Shown here: one piece after another, positions 1 through 5,218 of the stretch
Layout of the letters: each line of letters starts with the position of its first letter
Numbering within the stretch: position 1 is the stretch's first letter
Origin: Nitratifractor sp.
GTDB lineage: Bacteria; Campylobacterota; Campylobacteria; Campylobacterales; Sulfurovaceae
Direction of reading: 5' to 3'
DNA length: 7,211 bases
NCBI GenBank assembly: GCA_024762845.1
Contig: JANTGQ010000063.1
Location: 1 to 7,211, forward strand
Notes under the pieces: generated by a model
Database searches by the model: none
What the model was told of the DNA's origin: nothing
Seen by the model: the letters and a program-made list of their open reading frames with translations, nothing else
Translations under genes and position numbers: made by a program

Positions 1-798
1 CTAACAGCCAACCATCTCTTAAAAGAGACAACTATCGAAACCGGCACACCATCGCACTCTTTAATAGAGGAGTGTATGCTTTTAGCCAACCAAGAGGCTG
101 CAAAACGCTTTAGTGGCGAGGGGGATGCAATTTTCAGAATTCACGAGCCCCCACAAGAGGCGAAAATTCTGCAACTTATAGAGGAGCTTGCGGCTATAAA
201 TATCTATGTAGAAGCAACAGATGATGTAGAAGAGACAATACGCCTTATACAGAGCGAAGCGGCAAAAGTTGGGCTCTCGCACGAGGTTGATGAACTTATT
301 ATCAAGTCTTTAAAGCAGGCAAGCTACAGCGCCTTTAATGTTGGGCACTTTGGCTTGGGGTTCGACTACTACAGCCACTTTACATCGCCAATACGCCGAT
401 ATAGCGACTTAATTCTGCACCGCTTAATCAAAGCGCAGCTGCGTAACGATACAAAAGAGTTAGAGTACCTGCTAAGAAATATAGAGCCGCTAAGTGCCAG
501 AGTGAGCGAACTAGAGAGAGAAGCAACAAAGTGCGAGTGGGACTTTAGAGACCGAAAATTTGCCAGATGGGCAAAAGAGAATATCAACAACAGCTTTAAA
601 GCAGAAATTATAGAGATAGAGACAGAATCTAGCGATAAGGGAGCAAAAGCAAAACTTTTAGAGGGCGCGCGAGGTGCTACTGTAAATTTAAAAGCCTATA
701 ACTCTAATCTTTTTGATAAAATAGAGGTAACAATTACCGAAGCTGCTATAGACAAACCGACAATTATGGCAATAGAGCGCAAAAATGAAGAGGGTTAA
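1..798 (+). CDS. rnr: Ribonuclease R, 3' part (5' end outside window)
   Basis: This is the C-terminal 265 residues of RNase R, a processive 3'-to-5' exoribonuclease of the RNB (RNase II) family that degrades structured RNA in the cytoplasm. The frame is open from base 1; an ATG at 76 is internal, because the codons before it already encode the conserved lead-in SHSLIEECMLLAN of the RNB domain. The signature HFTSPIRRYSDL lies at bases 376-411; its first arginine corresponds to the catalytic arginine of the family, while the metal-binding aspartates would lie upstream of the window. After the RNB domain the last 75 or so residues form a short S1-like region, without the long lysine-rich tail of enterobacterial RNase R. 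The stop codon shares one base with the holA start (TAATG), so the two genes are probably translationally coupled. Identification is strong; completeness of the 5' part cannot be judged. Confidence 0.95.
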   Translation, partial: LTANHLLKETTIETGTPSHSLIEECMLLANQEAAKRFSGEGDAIFRIHEPPQEAKILQLIEELAAINIYVEATDDVEETIRLIQSEAAKVGLSHEVDELIIKSLKQASYSAFNVGHFGLGFDYYSHFTSPIRRYSDLILHRLIKAQLRNDTKELEYLLRNIEPLSARVSELEREATKCEWDFRDRKFARWAKENINNSFKAEIIEIETESSDKGAKAKLLEGARGATVNLKAYNSNLFDKIEVTITEAAIDKPTIMAIERKNEEG

Positions 799-1775
799 TG
801 TACCAACAAGAGTTTGAAAAGCTTCTTAAAGAGGGGCTACCTAATATTGTCTTACTTTATGGAGAGAATAGTTTCTTTTTAGACCACTATCGAAAGTTAT
901 ATATAGATAAGCTCAATGCCAAAGAGGAGATGCTCGAACAACTCTACGACAGTTACAACTTTGAACAGGCTCGCAACTATTTAAGTCAGGGTTCACTTTT
1001 TGGAGGAGTAAACCTTTTTGTGCTCCGTAGTGCCAAAAAAGTTCCTAAAAAAGAGCTAGAGCAACTAATTGAGAGCACAAAAAGAAACCCTTCGAACTAC
1101 TTTTTATACCTCTATGAGGGGAGTAGCAGAGATGCAAAAAGTTTAGTAAGCTCCTTTGGTAAAAAAAACAGCGCCATATCGGTACGATTTTTTGAGGCAA
1201 ATTATAAACAGGCAAATGAGTTTGCACGAGGTATTGTACAAGAGTTGGGTCTTAATATATCGCCCTACGCACTCAACTACTTGTTAAGTACACTTAATTT
1301 TAATCTTGCTCTTATCCAAAAAGAGTTAGAGAAGTTGGCAATTTTAAATGAACCAATCGAGGTTGCACATATCGACAGCCTTGTCTATTCGACCGCACCA
1401 CTAGCTGTAGAAAAAGCAATAATCTCTCTCTTTAAAAAAGAGGATATTACCACAACAATTAACCACCTCATAGAGCTTGGAGAAGATATCTTTGCACTCT
1501 TGCGTGCTATAGAGCGCTTTTTGCAGCAACTCTTTTTGTTTAACGCCTATATTCGTCTTAATGGTGCCCCAAATTCAAAAGAGATACTTGGCTACCAGCT
1601 TCCAAAATTTGTAGAGAACGAAAGAGCAGCACTCGCTAACCGTATAAAGCCAGCAACTCTTCTTAAAATATACCAAATTCTACTTGAGGCAGAGTTATTA
1701 ATTAAAACAAGCCCAGCAAGTACTAAAGAGTCTCTCTTTTACGCAACTTTAATAAAAATAAGGGAAGTTTTGTAA
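798..1775 (+). CDS. holA: DNA polymerase III subunit delta
   Basis: This 325-residue protein is the delta subunit of the clamp loader, which opens the beta sliding clamp and loads it on primed DNA at the replication fork. The N-terminal stretch NIVLLYGENSFFLDHY (residues 16-31) matches the family's usual opening with its LLYGE-x-x-F element, and SLFGGVNLFVLRSAKKV further on matches the conserved beta-strand that follows. The N-terminal two thirds would be the degenerate AAA+ fold, and residues from about 205 to the end the helical collar domain. Length is normal for the family. The ATG overlaps the rnr stop by one base, with AGAGGG (789-794) just upstream as ribosome binding site. The gene sits between rnr and rpsF, as I recall for Helicobacter pylori. 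Sequence conservation of delta is low, so the call rests on the N-terminal motifs, length and context together. Confidence 0.92.
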   Translation: MYQQEFEKLLKEGLPNIVLLYGENSFFLDHYRKLYIDKLNAKEEMLEQLYDSYNFEQARNYLSQGSLFGGVNLFVLRSAKKVPKKELEQLIESTKRNPSNYFLYLYEGSSRDAKSLVSSFGKKNSAISVRFFEANYKQANEFARGIVQELGLNISPYALNYLLSTLNFNLALIQKELEKLAILNEPIEVAHIDSLVYSTAPLAVEKAIISLFKKEDITTTINHLIELGEDIFALLRAIERFLQQLFLFNAYIRLNGAPNSKEILGYQLPKFVENERAALANRIKPATLLKIYQILLEAELLIKTSPASTKESLFYATLIKIREVL

Positions 1776-1794
1776 TAAAACTCTCGGAATATGT

Positions 1795-1822
1795 TAGACT
1801 CTAAGGGAATTTAAGGTATAGT
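1795..1822 (+). promoter_or_regulatory. Probable sigma-70 promoter of rpsF-ssb-rpsR
   Basis: A -10 box TATAGT lies at 1817-1822, with a 4-of-6 match to the -35 consensus (TAGACT, 1795-1800) 16 bases upstream. Transcription would start near 1829, giving a leader of about 60 bases before rpsF. In Campylobacterota the -10 box is usually the only well-conserved element, so the -35 should carry little weight. The 113-base holA-rpsF gap fits an independent promoter. Confidence 0.5.
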
Positions 1823-1877
1823 TTTGGTTCAAAAAATTCTTTCTCACTTGTGCAAACGGGTGGGATAAAAGCCAAAA
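1822..1877 (+). promoter_or_regulatory. Structured leader of rpsF, candidate S6:S18 autoregulatory element
   Basis: Two nested stems can be drawn by eye. The inner one pairs 1842-1850 with 1857-1865 (nine pairs, three of them G-U) around the loop TGCAAA. The outer one pairs 1822-1829 with 1870-1877 (eight pairs, one G-U). The outer right arm ends directly against the ribosome binding site GAAGGA (1878-1883) of rpsF. There is no U-tract, so it is not a terminator. rpsF leaders in many bacteria carry an RNA element bound by the S6:S18 complex, and the position fits that role. However, I do not see the CCG trinucleotide I recall as typical of that motif. The outer stem would form only on transcripts begun upstream of about 1822, since the nearby promoter would start near 1829. 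Function is inferred. Confidence 0.4.
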
Positions 1878-1888
1878 GAAGGAAAAAA

Positions 1889-2272
1889 ATGAACTGTTAC
1901 GAAACACTTTTTATTCTTAAGCCAACGCTTACAGAAGAAGAGACTGCAAAACAGGTTGAGCTTGTAAAAGCATCTGTTGAGCAAGAGGGTGGCGAAATTG
2001 CTGCTATTGACACTATGGGTATGCGTAAACTTGCATACGAAATCGATGGAAATGCTCGCGGTTACTATACTGTAATCTATCATAAATCACCAGCTGCATC
2101 TATTGATGAAATTGAGCGTCGTCTACGTTATAACGAAGATGCATTAAAGTTTTTTACTATTAAATATAGTAACAAAAGCGAAATTGCTCAATTTGATAAA
2201 TCAGTAGCAGCTTGCAGTGCTCCAAAAGAAGAAGAGCCAAAGCAAGAAGCAACTTCTAGCGAAGAGGCGTAA
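1889..2272 (+). CDS. rpsF: 30S ribosomal protein S6
   Basis: S6 binds the central domain of 16S rRNA together with S18 during assembly of the small subunit platform. The protein starts MNCYETLFILKPTLTEEE, the usual S6 opening, and continues through GMRKLAYEIDG and RLRYNEDALKFFTIKY, both typical. The ferredoxin-like core covers about residues 1-93. Residues 94-127 form an acidic, Glu-rich, probably disordered tail, as in many S6 proteins. The ATG at 1889 is chosen because GAAGGA (1878-1883) sits five bases before it and the conserved sequence begins there; a GTG at 1850 in the same frame would add 13 basic, unconserved residues and lies inside the leader hairpin. ssb follows after 18 bases. 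Confidence 0.97.
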   Translation: MNCYETLFILKPTLTEEETAKQVELVKASVEQEGGEIAAIDTMGMRKLAYEIDGNARGYYTVIYHKSPAASIDEIERRLRYNEDALKFFTIKYSNKSEIAQFDKSVAACSAPKEEEPKQEATSSEEA

Positions 2273-2290
2273 GTAGACTAAAGGACTCAC

Positions 2291-2815
2291 ATGTATAACA
2301 AGGTAATTCTAGTTGGCAATTTAACAAGAGATGTAGAGATGCGCTATACCAGCAGCGGAAGCGCTATTGGAAAAGTTGGTATCGCTACAAACAGAAAGTT
2401 CAAAAGTGCTTCTGGAGAGATGAAAGATGAGACGATGTTTATCGATCTTACATTCTTCGGAAGAACTGCAGAGATTGCCAGCCAGTACCTAAAACGTGGG
2501 AGTAAAGTTTTAGTTGAAGGTAGATTAATACTAGAACAGTGGGTTGCTCAAGATGGTACAAAAAGAAGTCGCCACTCAGTAACGGTAGAGAGTATGCAAA
2601 TGTTAGACAGCAGAGGGGATGCCGCGCAAAATAACCAGTATAACAATAGTGGTTACAATAGTGCTCCATCTTCAGCTCCTCAACAACAAAATGCATATGC
2701 ACAACAGCAAGAGCCGGCTCCTGCTGCTCCTACGCCAAAGAGTGCGCCACAAACTATGCCAAAAGAGCCAAATATACCAGAAATCGATATCGATGAAGAC
2801 GAAATACCATTTTAG
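2291..2815 (+). CDS. ssb: Single-stranded DNA-binding protein
   Basis: SSB coats single-stranded DNA in replication, recombination and repair and recruits partner proteins through its C-terminal tip. Residues 1-108 form the OB fold, recognisable from MYNKVILVGNLTRDVEMRYT, the TFFGRTAEIASQYLKRGS block and GRLILEQWVAQDG, whose Trp84 aligns with the DNA-stacking Trp88 of E. coli. Residues 110-163 are a disordered linker rich in Gln, Asn, Pro, Ala and Ser. The last nine residues, DIDEDEIPF, are the conserved acidic tip that docks partner proteins. A clean AAGGA (2281-2285) precedes the ATG by five bases. The gene lies between rpsF and rpsR, the classic arrangement in many bacteria, and is probably cotranscribed with them. 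The 174-residue length is normal. Confidence 0.98.
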   Translation: MYNKVILVGNLTRDVEMRYTSSGSAIGKVGIATNRKFKSASGEMKDETMFIDLTFFGRTAEIASQYLKRGSKVLVEGRLILEQWVAQDGTKRSRHSVTVESMQMLDSRGDAAQNNQYNNSGYNSAPSSAPQQQNAYAQQQEPAPAAPTPKSAPQTMPKEPNIPEIDIDEDEIPF

Positions 2816-2826
2816 GAGATTAAATA

Positions 2827-3090
2827 ATGGCTGAAAAAAGAAAGTTCAAAAAAAGATTTTGCAGATACTGCCAACAAAAGATTGATTATATTGACTATAA
2901 AGACTTAAACCAACTCAAATTTAGTTTAAGTGAAAGATATAAAATTATGCCACGCCGTCTTACAGGTAACTGTAAAAAACACCAAGAGATGGTTTCTGCA
3001 TCAATCAAAAGAGCAAGACAAGCTGCATTTATTCCATATATCGTAGATAGAAAAAGAGTTGTTGCAAACCCTTTTGAATTAATTAAATAA
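2827..3090 (+). CDS. rpsR: 30S ribosomal protein S18
   Basis: S18 pairs with S6 on the platform of the small subunit. The 87-residue protein has the family core KIMPRRLTGNCKKHQEMVS and ends in a basic helix with IKRARQAAFIPYI. It keeps Cys12, Cys15, Cys49 and His52, a Cys-x2-Cys plus Cys-x2-His set that could hold zinc, so it belongs to the cysteine-containing form of S18. Its ribosome binding site AGGAG (2814-2818) overlaps the ssb stop codon, and the intergenic gap is only 11 bases, so it is almost certainly in the rpsF-ssb-rpsR transcript. A perfect hairpin follows directly after the stop codon. Confidence 0.98.
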   Translation: MAEKRKFKKRFCRYCQQKIDYIDYKDLNQLKFSLSERYKIMPRRLTGNCKKHQEMVSASIKRARQAAFIPYIVDRKRVVANPFELIK

Positions 3091-3116
3091 TTTTAGTAAG
3101 CACTCGCTTACTAAAA
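3091..3116 (+). terminator. Hairpin after rpsR, possible terminator
   Basis: A perfect 11-bp inverted repeat (3091-3101 with 3106-3116, loop ACTC) begins immediately after the rpsR stop codon. Its position at the end of a ribosomal operon suggests termination or 3'-end protection. It lacks the usual U-tract: on the + strand the stem is followed by AACCACCACC. The stem is itself AT-rich apart from its upper part. On the minus strand it is also not followed by a good U-run. It may be a weak intrinsic terminator or an RNA-stabilising structure. Confidence 0.5.
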
Positions 3117-3168
3117 AACCACCACCTCTAAATTTTATATTCAAAGTAACTCTTAAGAAAAATTTGTT

Positions 3169-3174
3169 TATAAT
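3169..3174 (+). promoter_or_regulatory. Probable -10 box upstream of the lipoprotein gene
   Basis: A perfect TATAAT lies in the context TTTGTTTATAATC, 46 bases before the chosen ATG at 3221. The upstream region is AT-rich with no convincing -35, which is usual in Campylobacterota. Transcription would start near 3181. A second hexamer, GATAAT at 3196-3201, is too close to the gene to be preferred. Confidence 0.5.
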
Positions 3175-3220
3175 CATTTTATGCAATAATAGTATGATAA
3201 TTTCTACTTAAGTGAGTTCT

Positions 3221-3634
3221 ATGTTACTAAATAAAACACCTCTACTGCTCTCTACTGCAATCTCTTTATTGTTGTTTAACAGTTGTTCAGAACAGACTCA
3301 CCCTGATAAAAAAATCGAAAAAAAGCTTATTGGAACATGGCATAAAGAGCTAAAACATGGTAAACAGATTACAAGAGTTGTAACAAAATTTAGGGAGGAT
3401 CATAAGTTTGCCACATACGCCCATATAGGTCATAGTCATAAAAAACTCTATGCTACTGGCAAGTGGCATGTAAAGTATGGAAATTTGGTAGAACTCATCC
3501 AAAAAAGTAACTATGTTCAAGCTGGAACACGAACATATGATAAGATTTTAAATATTAATTTTAAACAGTTTGTCTATAAAACTGAATCAGGAGAGGTCTA
3601 CTCTTACTATAAGAGTAGCAAAAAGAGCAAATAA
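3221..3634 (+). CDS. Predicted histidine-rich lipoprotein, lipocalin-like pattern
   Basis: I do not recognise a named family. Residues 1-21 form a lipoprotein signal peptide: Lys5, a hydrophobic stretch, then LLLFNSC with Cys22 as the probable lipidated residue. The -3 position is Phe instead of the preferred Leu, so the lipobox is imperfect. The mature part is about 116 residues and basic. It contains two G-x-W elements (residues 38-40 and 80-82) around TKFREDHKF, the spacing seen in small lipocalin-like stress or envelope proteins, which suggests a single beta-barrel. Eight histidines (27, 41, 46, 61, 68, 71, 73, 83) fall in the first two thirds, including HIGHSH at 68-73, hinting at metal binding; this is inference. 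ATG 3221 is preferred over an in-frame GTG at 3212 because AAGTGAG (3210-3216) can serve it as ribosome binding site. It converges on the next gene with a 4-base gap. Confidence 0.75.
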   Translation: MLLNKTPLLLSTAISLLLFNSCSEQTHPDKKIEKKLIGTWHKELKHGKQITRVVTKFREDHKFATYAHIGHSHKKLYATGKWHVKYGNLVELIQKSNYVQAGTRTYDKILNINFKQFVYKTESGEVYSYYKSSKKSK

Positions 3635-3638
3635 CCCC

Positions 3639-4874
3639 TTAATCTTTTTTACTAGTAGATACTTCCCCTTTATCTACACGTTTAGAGAACTCTGTCTCAG
3701 CACCTTGGGCTAAAATCTTTGCCTGACCAATCCAATCTTCACGTACTATTCTTCCAGAGAATGCCAGATGGCTATCTACCCACTCTACCTCTTTACTACT
3801 CCATGCGGCAATTTGATCGAAGTGATAAACACCTAAATCGTTTAGTTTCCCTTCGATAATATTACCAATACCTTTGACTCTGCAAAGGTTATCTTTACCA
3901 TGCTCCCGTGGAGCATCGAGAACTGCAGGTTTATCAGCTTCGTTAAGCTCGTCACTACCAAACTCTTTTGCAGTTGCACTACCACTGCTCTCTTTGCTTT
4001 CAGATACTTCACTATCTGTAAGAGCTACATTTTCAGAACCACTTTCTATGCTTGCTGTTTCAGTTTCGCTGCTCTGTAGATTTGTATCTGCTACACTCTG
4101 CGGTGCTCCATTAGTAGTGCTCTTTTCATCTACACTTACAACTGTGGAACTTATTGTTTCTGTATCTGCTGTGGTTGCTGACTCCTCTTTTGCGGTGAGT
4201 GCAGCACCACTCTCTTTAGTTGTATTGGCTACACTGCCTTTGTTATCTGACGTACTACTAGATACAGAACCTTCAACTACTTCTTTTTCAGTAGAGTATT
4301 CTAAGCTATCAACTCCTTGCTGCGCACTTGCAGCTGAATCTATCTCTTGAGTGTTTCCGCTAGTTTGTGTCTCTGTTGCGCTTGTTCCCTCTTCTTCAAA
4401 AGAGTTATTAGCACTGCTTGCGCCTTCACTTTGACTTACAGTCTCTACTTTAGTAGACTCTTGAGTTTCTGCTTCCGCCTCCACAGCAATATTGGCAGAA
4501 GCATCATTTTCACCCAAATTTGTATCTCCTGCAATCGCTTGAGGGGTAATGTTTACGGCATCTGAAACTACACCCTCGCCTTCAGAGGCAGATCTTACAC
4601 TCTCTACACTCTCGGTACCTGCACTTACATCAGATAACTCTTTACCCTCTATTGCCGCAGTTGTTACTGTGCTGTTATAGAGTGTATTTGTATCCTCTAC
4701 ACTCTCATCTCTGTTTAAACTTTTACTATATGAATCTTCGCAATAGTCGCTCTTTTCAAAATAGAGACTCTTCTCTCTTTTTTTGCAAGCTAACCGCCCA
4801 AACAGGTACCCAAGTATAATCCCTATCAATGCTATTAATATCAATAGTAGTGCAATTTGTAAAGCTGTAACCAT
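3639..4874 (-). CDS. Membrane-anchored protein with long acidic linker and C-terminal H3TH/helix-hairpin-helix domain
   Basis: This 411-residue protein has three parts. Residues 5-27 are one strongly hydrophobic segment, followed by Lys31, Lys32, Arg33 and Lys35. With no charge before the segment, the positive-inside rule puts the C-terminal part in the cytoplasm. Residues 45-325 are low complexity, dominated by Ser, Thr, Glu, Ala and Val, strongly acidic and almost surely disordered. Residues 328-392 match the pattern of the predicted flap-endonuclease-like helix-3-turn-helix domain (COG3743 type): a KGIG hairpin (334-337), then LNDLGVYHFDQIAAWS and FSGRIVREDWIGQAK. In other bacteria such domains occur alone or fused to proteins such as NuoE; nuclease activity is unproven. 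A role in binding DNA or RNA at the inner membrane is possible. A GGAGAGG ribosome binding site precedes the ATG, and a TATAAT lies 28 bases upstream. The domain call is strong; function is unknown. Confidence 0.85.
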   Translation of the reverse strand: MVTALQIALLLILIALIGIILGYLFGRLACKKREKSLYFEKSDYCEDSYSKSLNRDESVEDTNTLYNSTVTTAAIEGKELSDVSAGTESVESVRSASEGEGVVSDAVNITPQAIAGDTNLGENDASANIAVEAEAETQESTKVETVSQSEGASSANNSFEEEGTSATETQTSGNTQEIDSAASAQQGVDSLEYSTEKEVVEGSVSSSTSDNKGSVANTTKESGAALTAKEESATTADTETISSTVVSVDEKSTTNGAPQSVADTNLQSSETETASIESGSENVALTDSEVSESKESSGSATAKEFGSDELNEADKPAVLDAPREHGKDNLCRVKGIGNIIEGKLNDLGVYHFDQIAAWSSKEVEWVDSHLAFSGRIVREDWIGQAKILAQGAETEFSKRVDKGEVSTSKKD

Positions 4875-4902
4875 ATTAACCTCTCCTCATTTTTTTATTT
4901 CT

Positions 4903-4916
4903 ATTATAAGATTATC
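4903..4916 (-). promoter_or_regulatory. Probable promoter (-10 region) of the H3TH-protein gene
   Basis: Reading the minus strand, two overlapping candidates occur: TATAAT (4903-4908) and GATAAT (4911-4916). The first ends 28 bases before the ATG. No good -35 is visible. An A9/T9 tract (4920-4928) lies in the spacer or -35 region, where length changes could affect promoter strength. Confidence 0.5.
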
Positions 4917-4919
4917 ATA

Positions 4920-4928
4920 TTTTTTTTT
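4920..4928. repeat. T9 homopolymer tract near a promoter
   Basis: Nine consecutive T residues (A9 on the coding strand of the H3TH gene) begin 12 bases upstream of the nearer -10 candidate. Slippage in such tracts produces phase or expression variation in several Campylobacterota. In DNA this AT-rich the tract may also be chance. Confidence 0.6.
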
Positions 4929-5047
4929 AAAGTACAATATTTCATGTCAAATTTACTAGTTTTATCCCACTTTTTGCATATGCTCATCAAAAATAAGATT
5001 TTTTTGCAATTTTATTTATTACCACACTAATAGCTTTGTTTGGAGAG

Positions 5048-5092
5048 TTTTATCTAATCTCTATTGTAAAAGTAATCACTAATTAGATAAAA
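5048..5092. repeat. Perfect 11-bp inverted repeat with 23-base spacer
   Basis: TTTTATCTAAT at 5048-5058 is exactly complementary to ATTAGATAAAA at 5082-5092. A second, alternative pairing extends the structure outward (GAGTTT 5045-5050 with AAACTC 5097-5102). It lies 127 bases before lpxL and far from the ends of known genes, so a regulator-binding site or the end of an unrecognised small RNA are both possible. Confidence 0.6.
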
Positions 5093-5115
5093 TGTTAAAC
5101 TCAGATAATCCGGGT

Positions 5116-5156
5116 TTATACAATAAAAACGCAATAAATACGTTTCTATTGTATAA
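5116..5156. repeat. 16-bp inverted repeat (one mismatch), candidate operator of lpxL-mltG
   Basis: Bases 5116-5131 pair with 5141-5156 at 15 of 16 positions (mismatch 5126/5146) around a 9-base spacer. The right arm overlaps the probable -10 box of lpxL (5152-5157), and the left arm read on the minus strand gives a similar TGTATAAA. That placement is what an operator, or a symmetrical pair of divergent promoters, would look like. No regulator is encoded in the window. Confidence 0.6.
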
Positions 5157-5157
5157 T
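5152..5157 (+). promoter_or_regulatory. Probable -10 box of lpxL-mltG
   Basis: A perfect TATAAT in the context ATTGTATAATTTGG lies 61 bases upstream of the lpxL ATG. Transcription would start near 5164, so the leader would begin with the GC-rich hairpin. No good -35 is seen. The box forms the end of the 5116-5156 inverted repeat. Confidence 0.5.
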
Positions 5158-5162
5158 TTGGT

Positions 5163-5193
5163 CAAAGAAGAGCTCCTACTCGGCGCTGCTTTG
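5163..5193 (+). promoter_or_regulatory. GC-rich imperfect hairpin in the lpxL leader
   Basis: CAAAG (5163-5167) pairs with CTTTG (5189-5193). After a small internal loop, AGCTCC (5171-5176) pairs with GGCGCT (5182-5187) with one mismatch, closed by a TACTC loop. The stretch is clearly richer in G and C than its surroundings. It ends 10 bases before the AAAAGG ribosome binding site (5204-5209). No U-tract follows, so it is not a terminator. I do not recognise it as a known riboswitch. Confidence 0.35.
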
Positions 5194-5218
5194 TAAATAC
5201 TATAAAAGGTTTCTCTCA

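Larger units (their letters stand above)
4875..5218. other. 344-base intergenic region between divergent genes
   Basis: There is no convincing gene here. It separates the minus-strand H3TH gene from the + strand lpxL-mltG pair, and so should hold promoters for both. Its left half is very AT-rich with T-tracts; its right half holds two inverted repeats (5048-5092 and 5116-5156) and a GC-rich hairpin (5163-5193), described separately. The heptamer TATTGTA occurs four times counting both strands: 4933-4939 (inverted), 5062-5068, 5119-5125 (inverted) and 5147-5153. The only small open frame noticed, 28 codons from 4944, has no ribosome binding site. Confidence 0.8.

Noticed and set aside
76..78. 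ATG at 76 as the start of a 240-residue protein
   Set aside because: The same frame is open to base 1 and encodes conserved RNB-domain residues before it, so the gene is RNase R cut by the window edge.
1850..1888. GTG start extending S6 by 13 residues
   Set aside because: Conserved S6 sequence begins at the ATG at 1889, which has a good ribosome binding site; the extension overlaps the leader hairpin.
2619..2834. 71-codon + strand frame overlapping the 3' part of ssb
   Set aside because: Out-of-frame reading of the Gln/Asn/Ala-rich SSB linker.
3212..3220. GTG start extending the lipoprotein by three residues
   Set aside because: The ATG at 3221 has AAGTGAG just upstream; the GTG lies within that site.
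3874..4350. 158-codon + strand open frame opposite the H3TH gene
   Set aside because: It lies antisense to the low-complexity linker; the Ser/Leu-rich product is what the complement of repeated Ser, Thr and Glu codons gives. It has no ribosome binding site.
4347..4565. 72-codon + strand open frame in the same antisense region
   Set aside because: Another shadow of the linker-coding strand, without homology or initiation signals.
4944..5030. 28-codon open frame (MSNLLVLSHFLHML start) in the intergenic region
   Set aside because: No ribosome binding site and length easily reached by chance in AT-rich DNA; the hydrophobic product reflects T-rich composition.
5021..5200. CRISPR repeat, tracrRNA or tRNA suspected from the inverted repeats and the GC-rich stretch
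   Set aside because: There is no regular repeat-spacer spacing, no cas gene, and no cloverleaf or conserved T-arm sequence.
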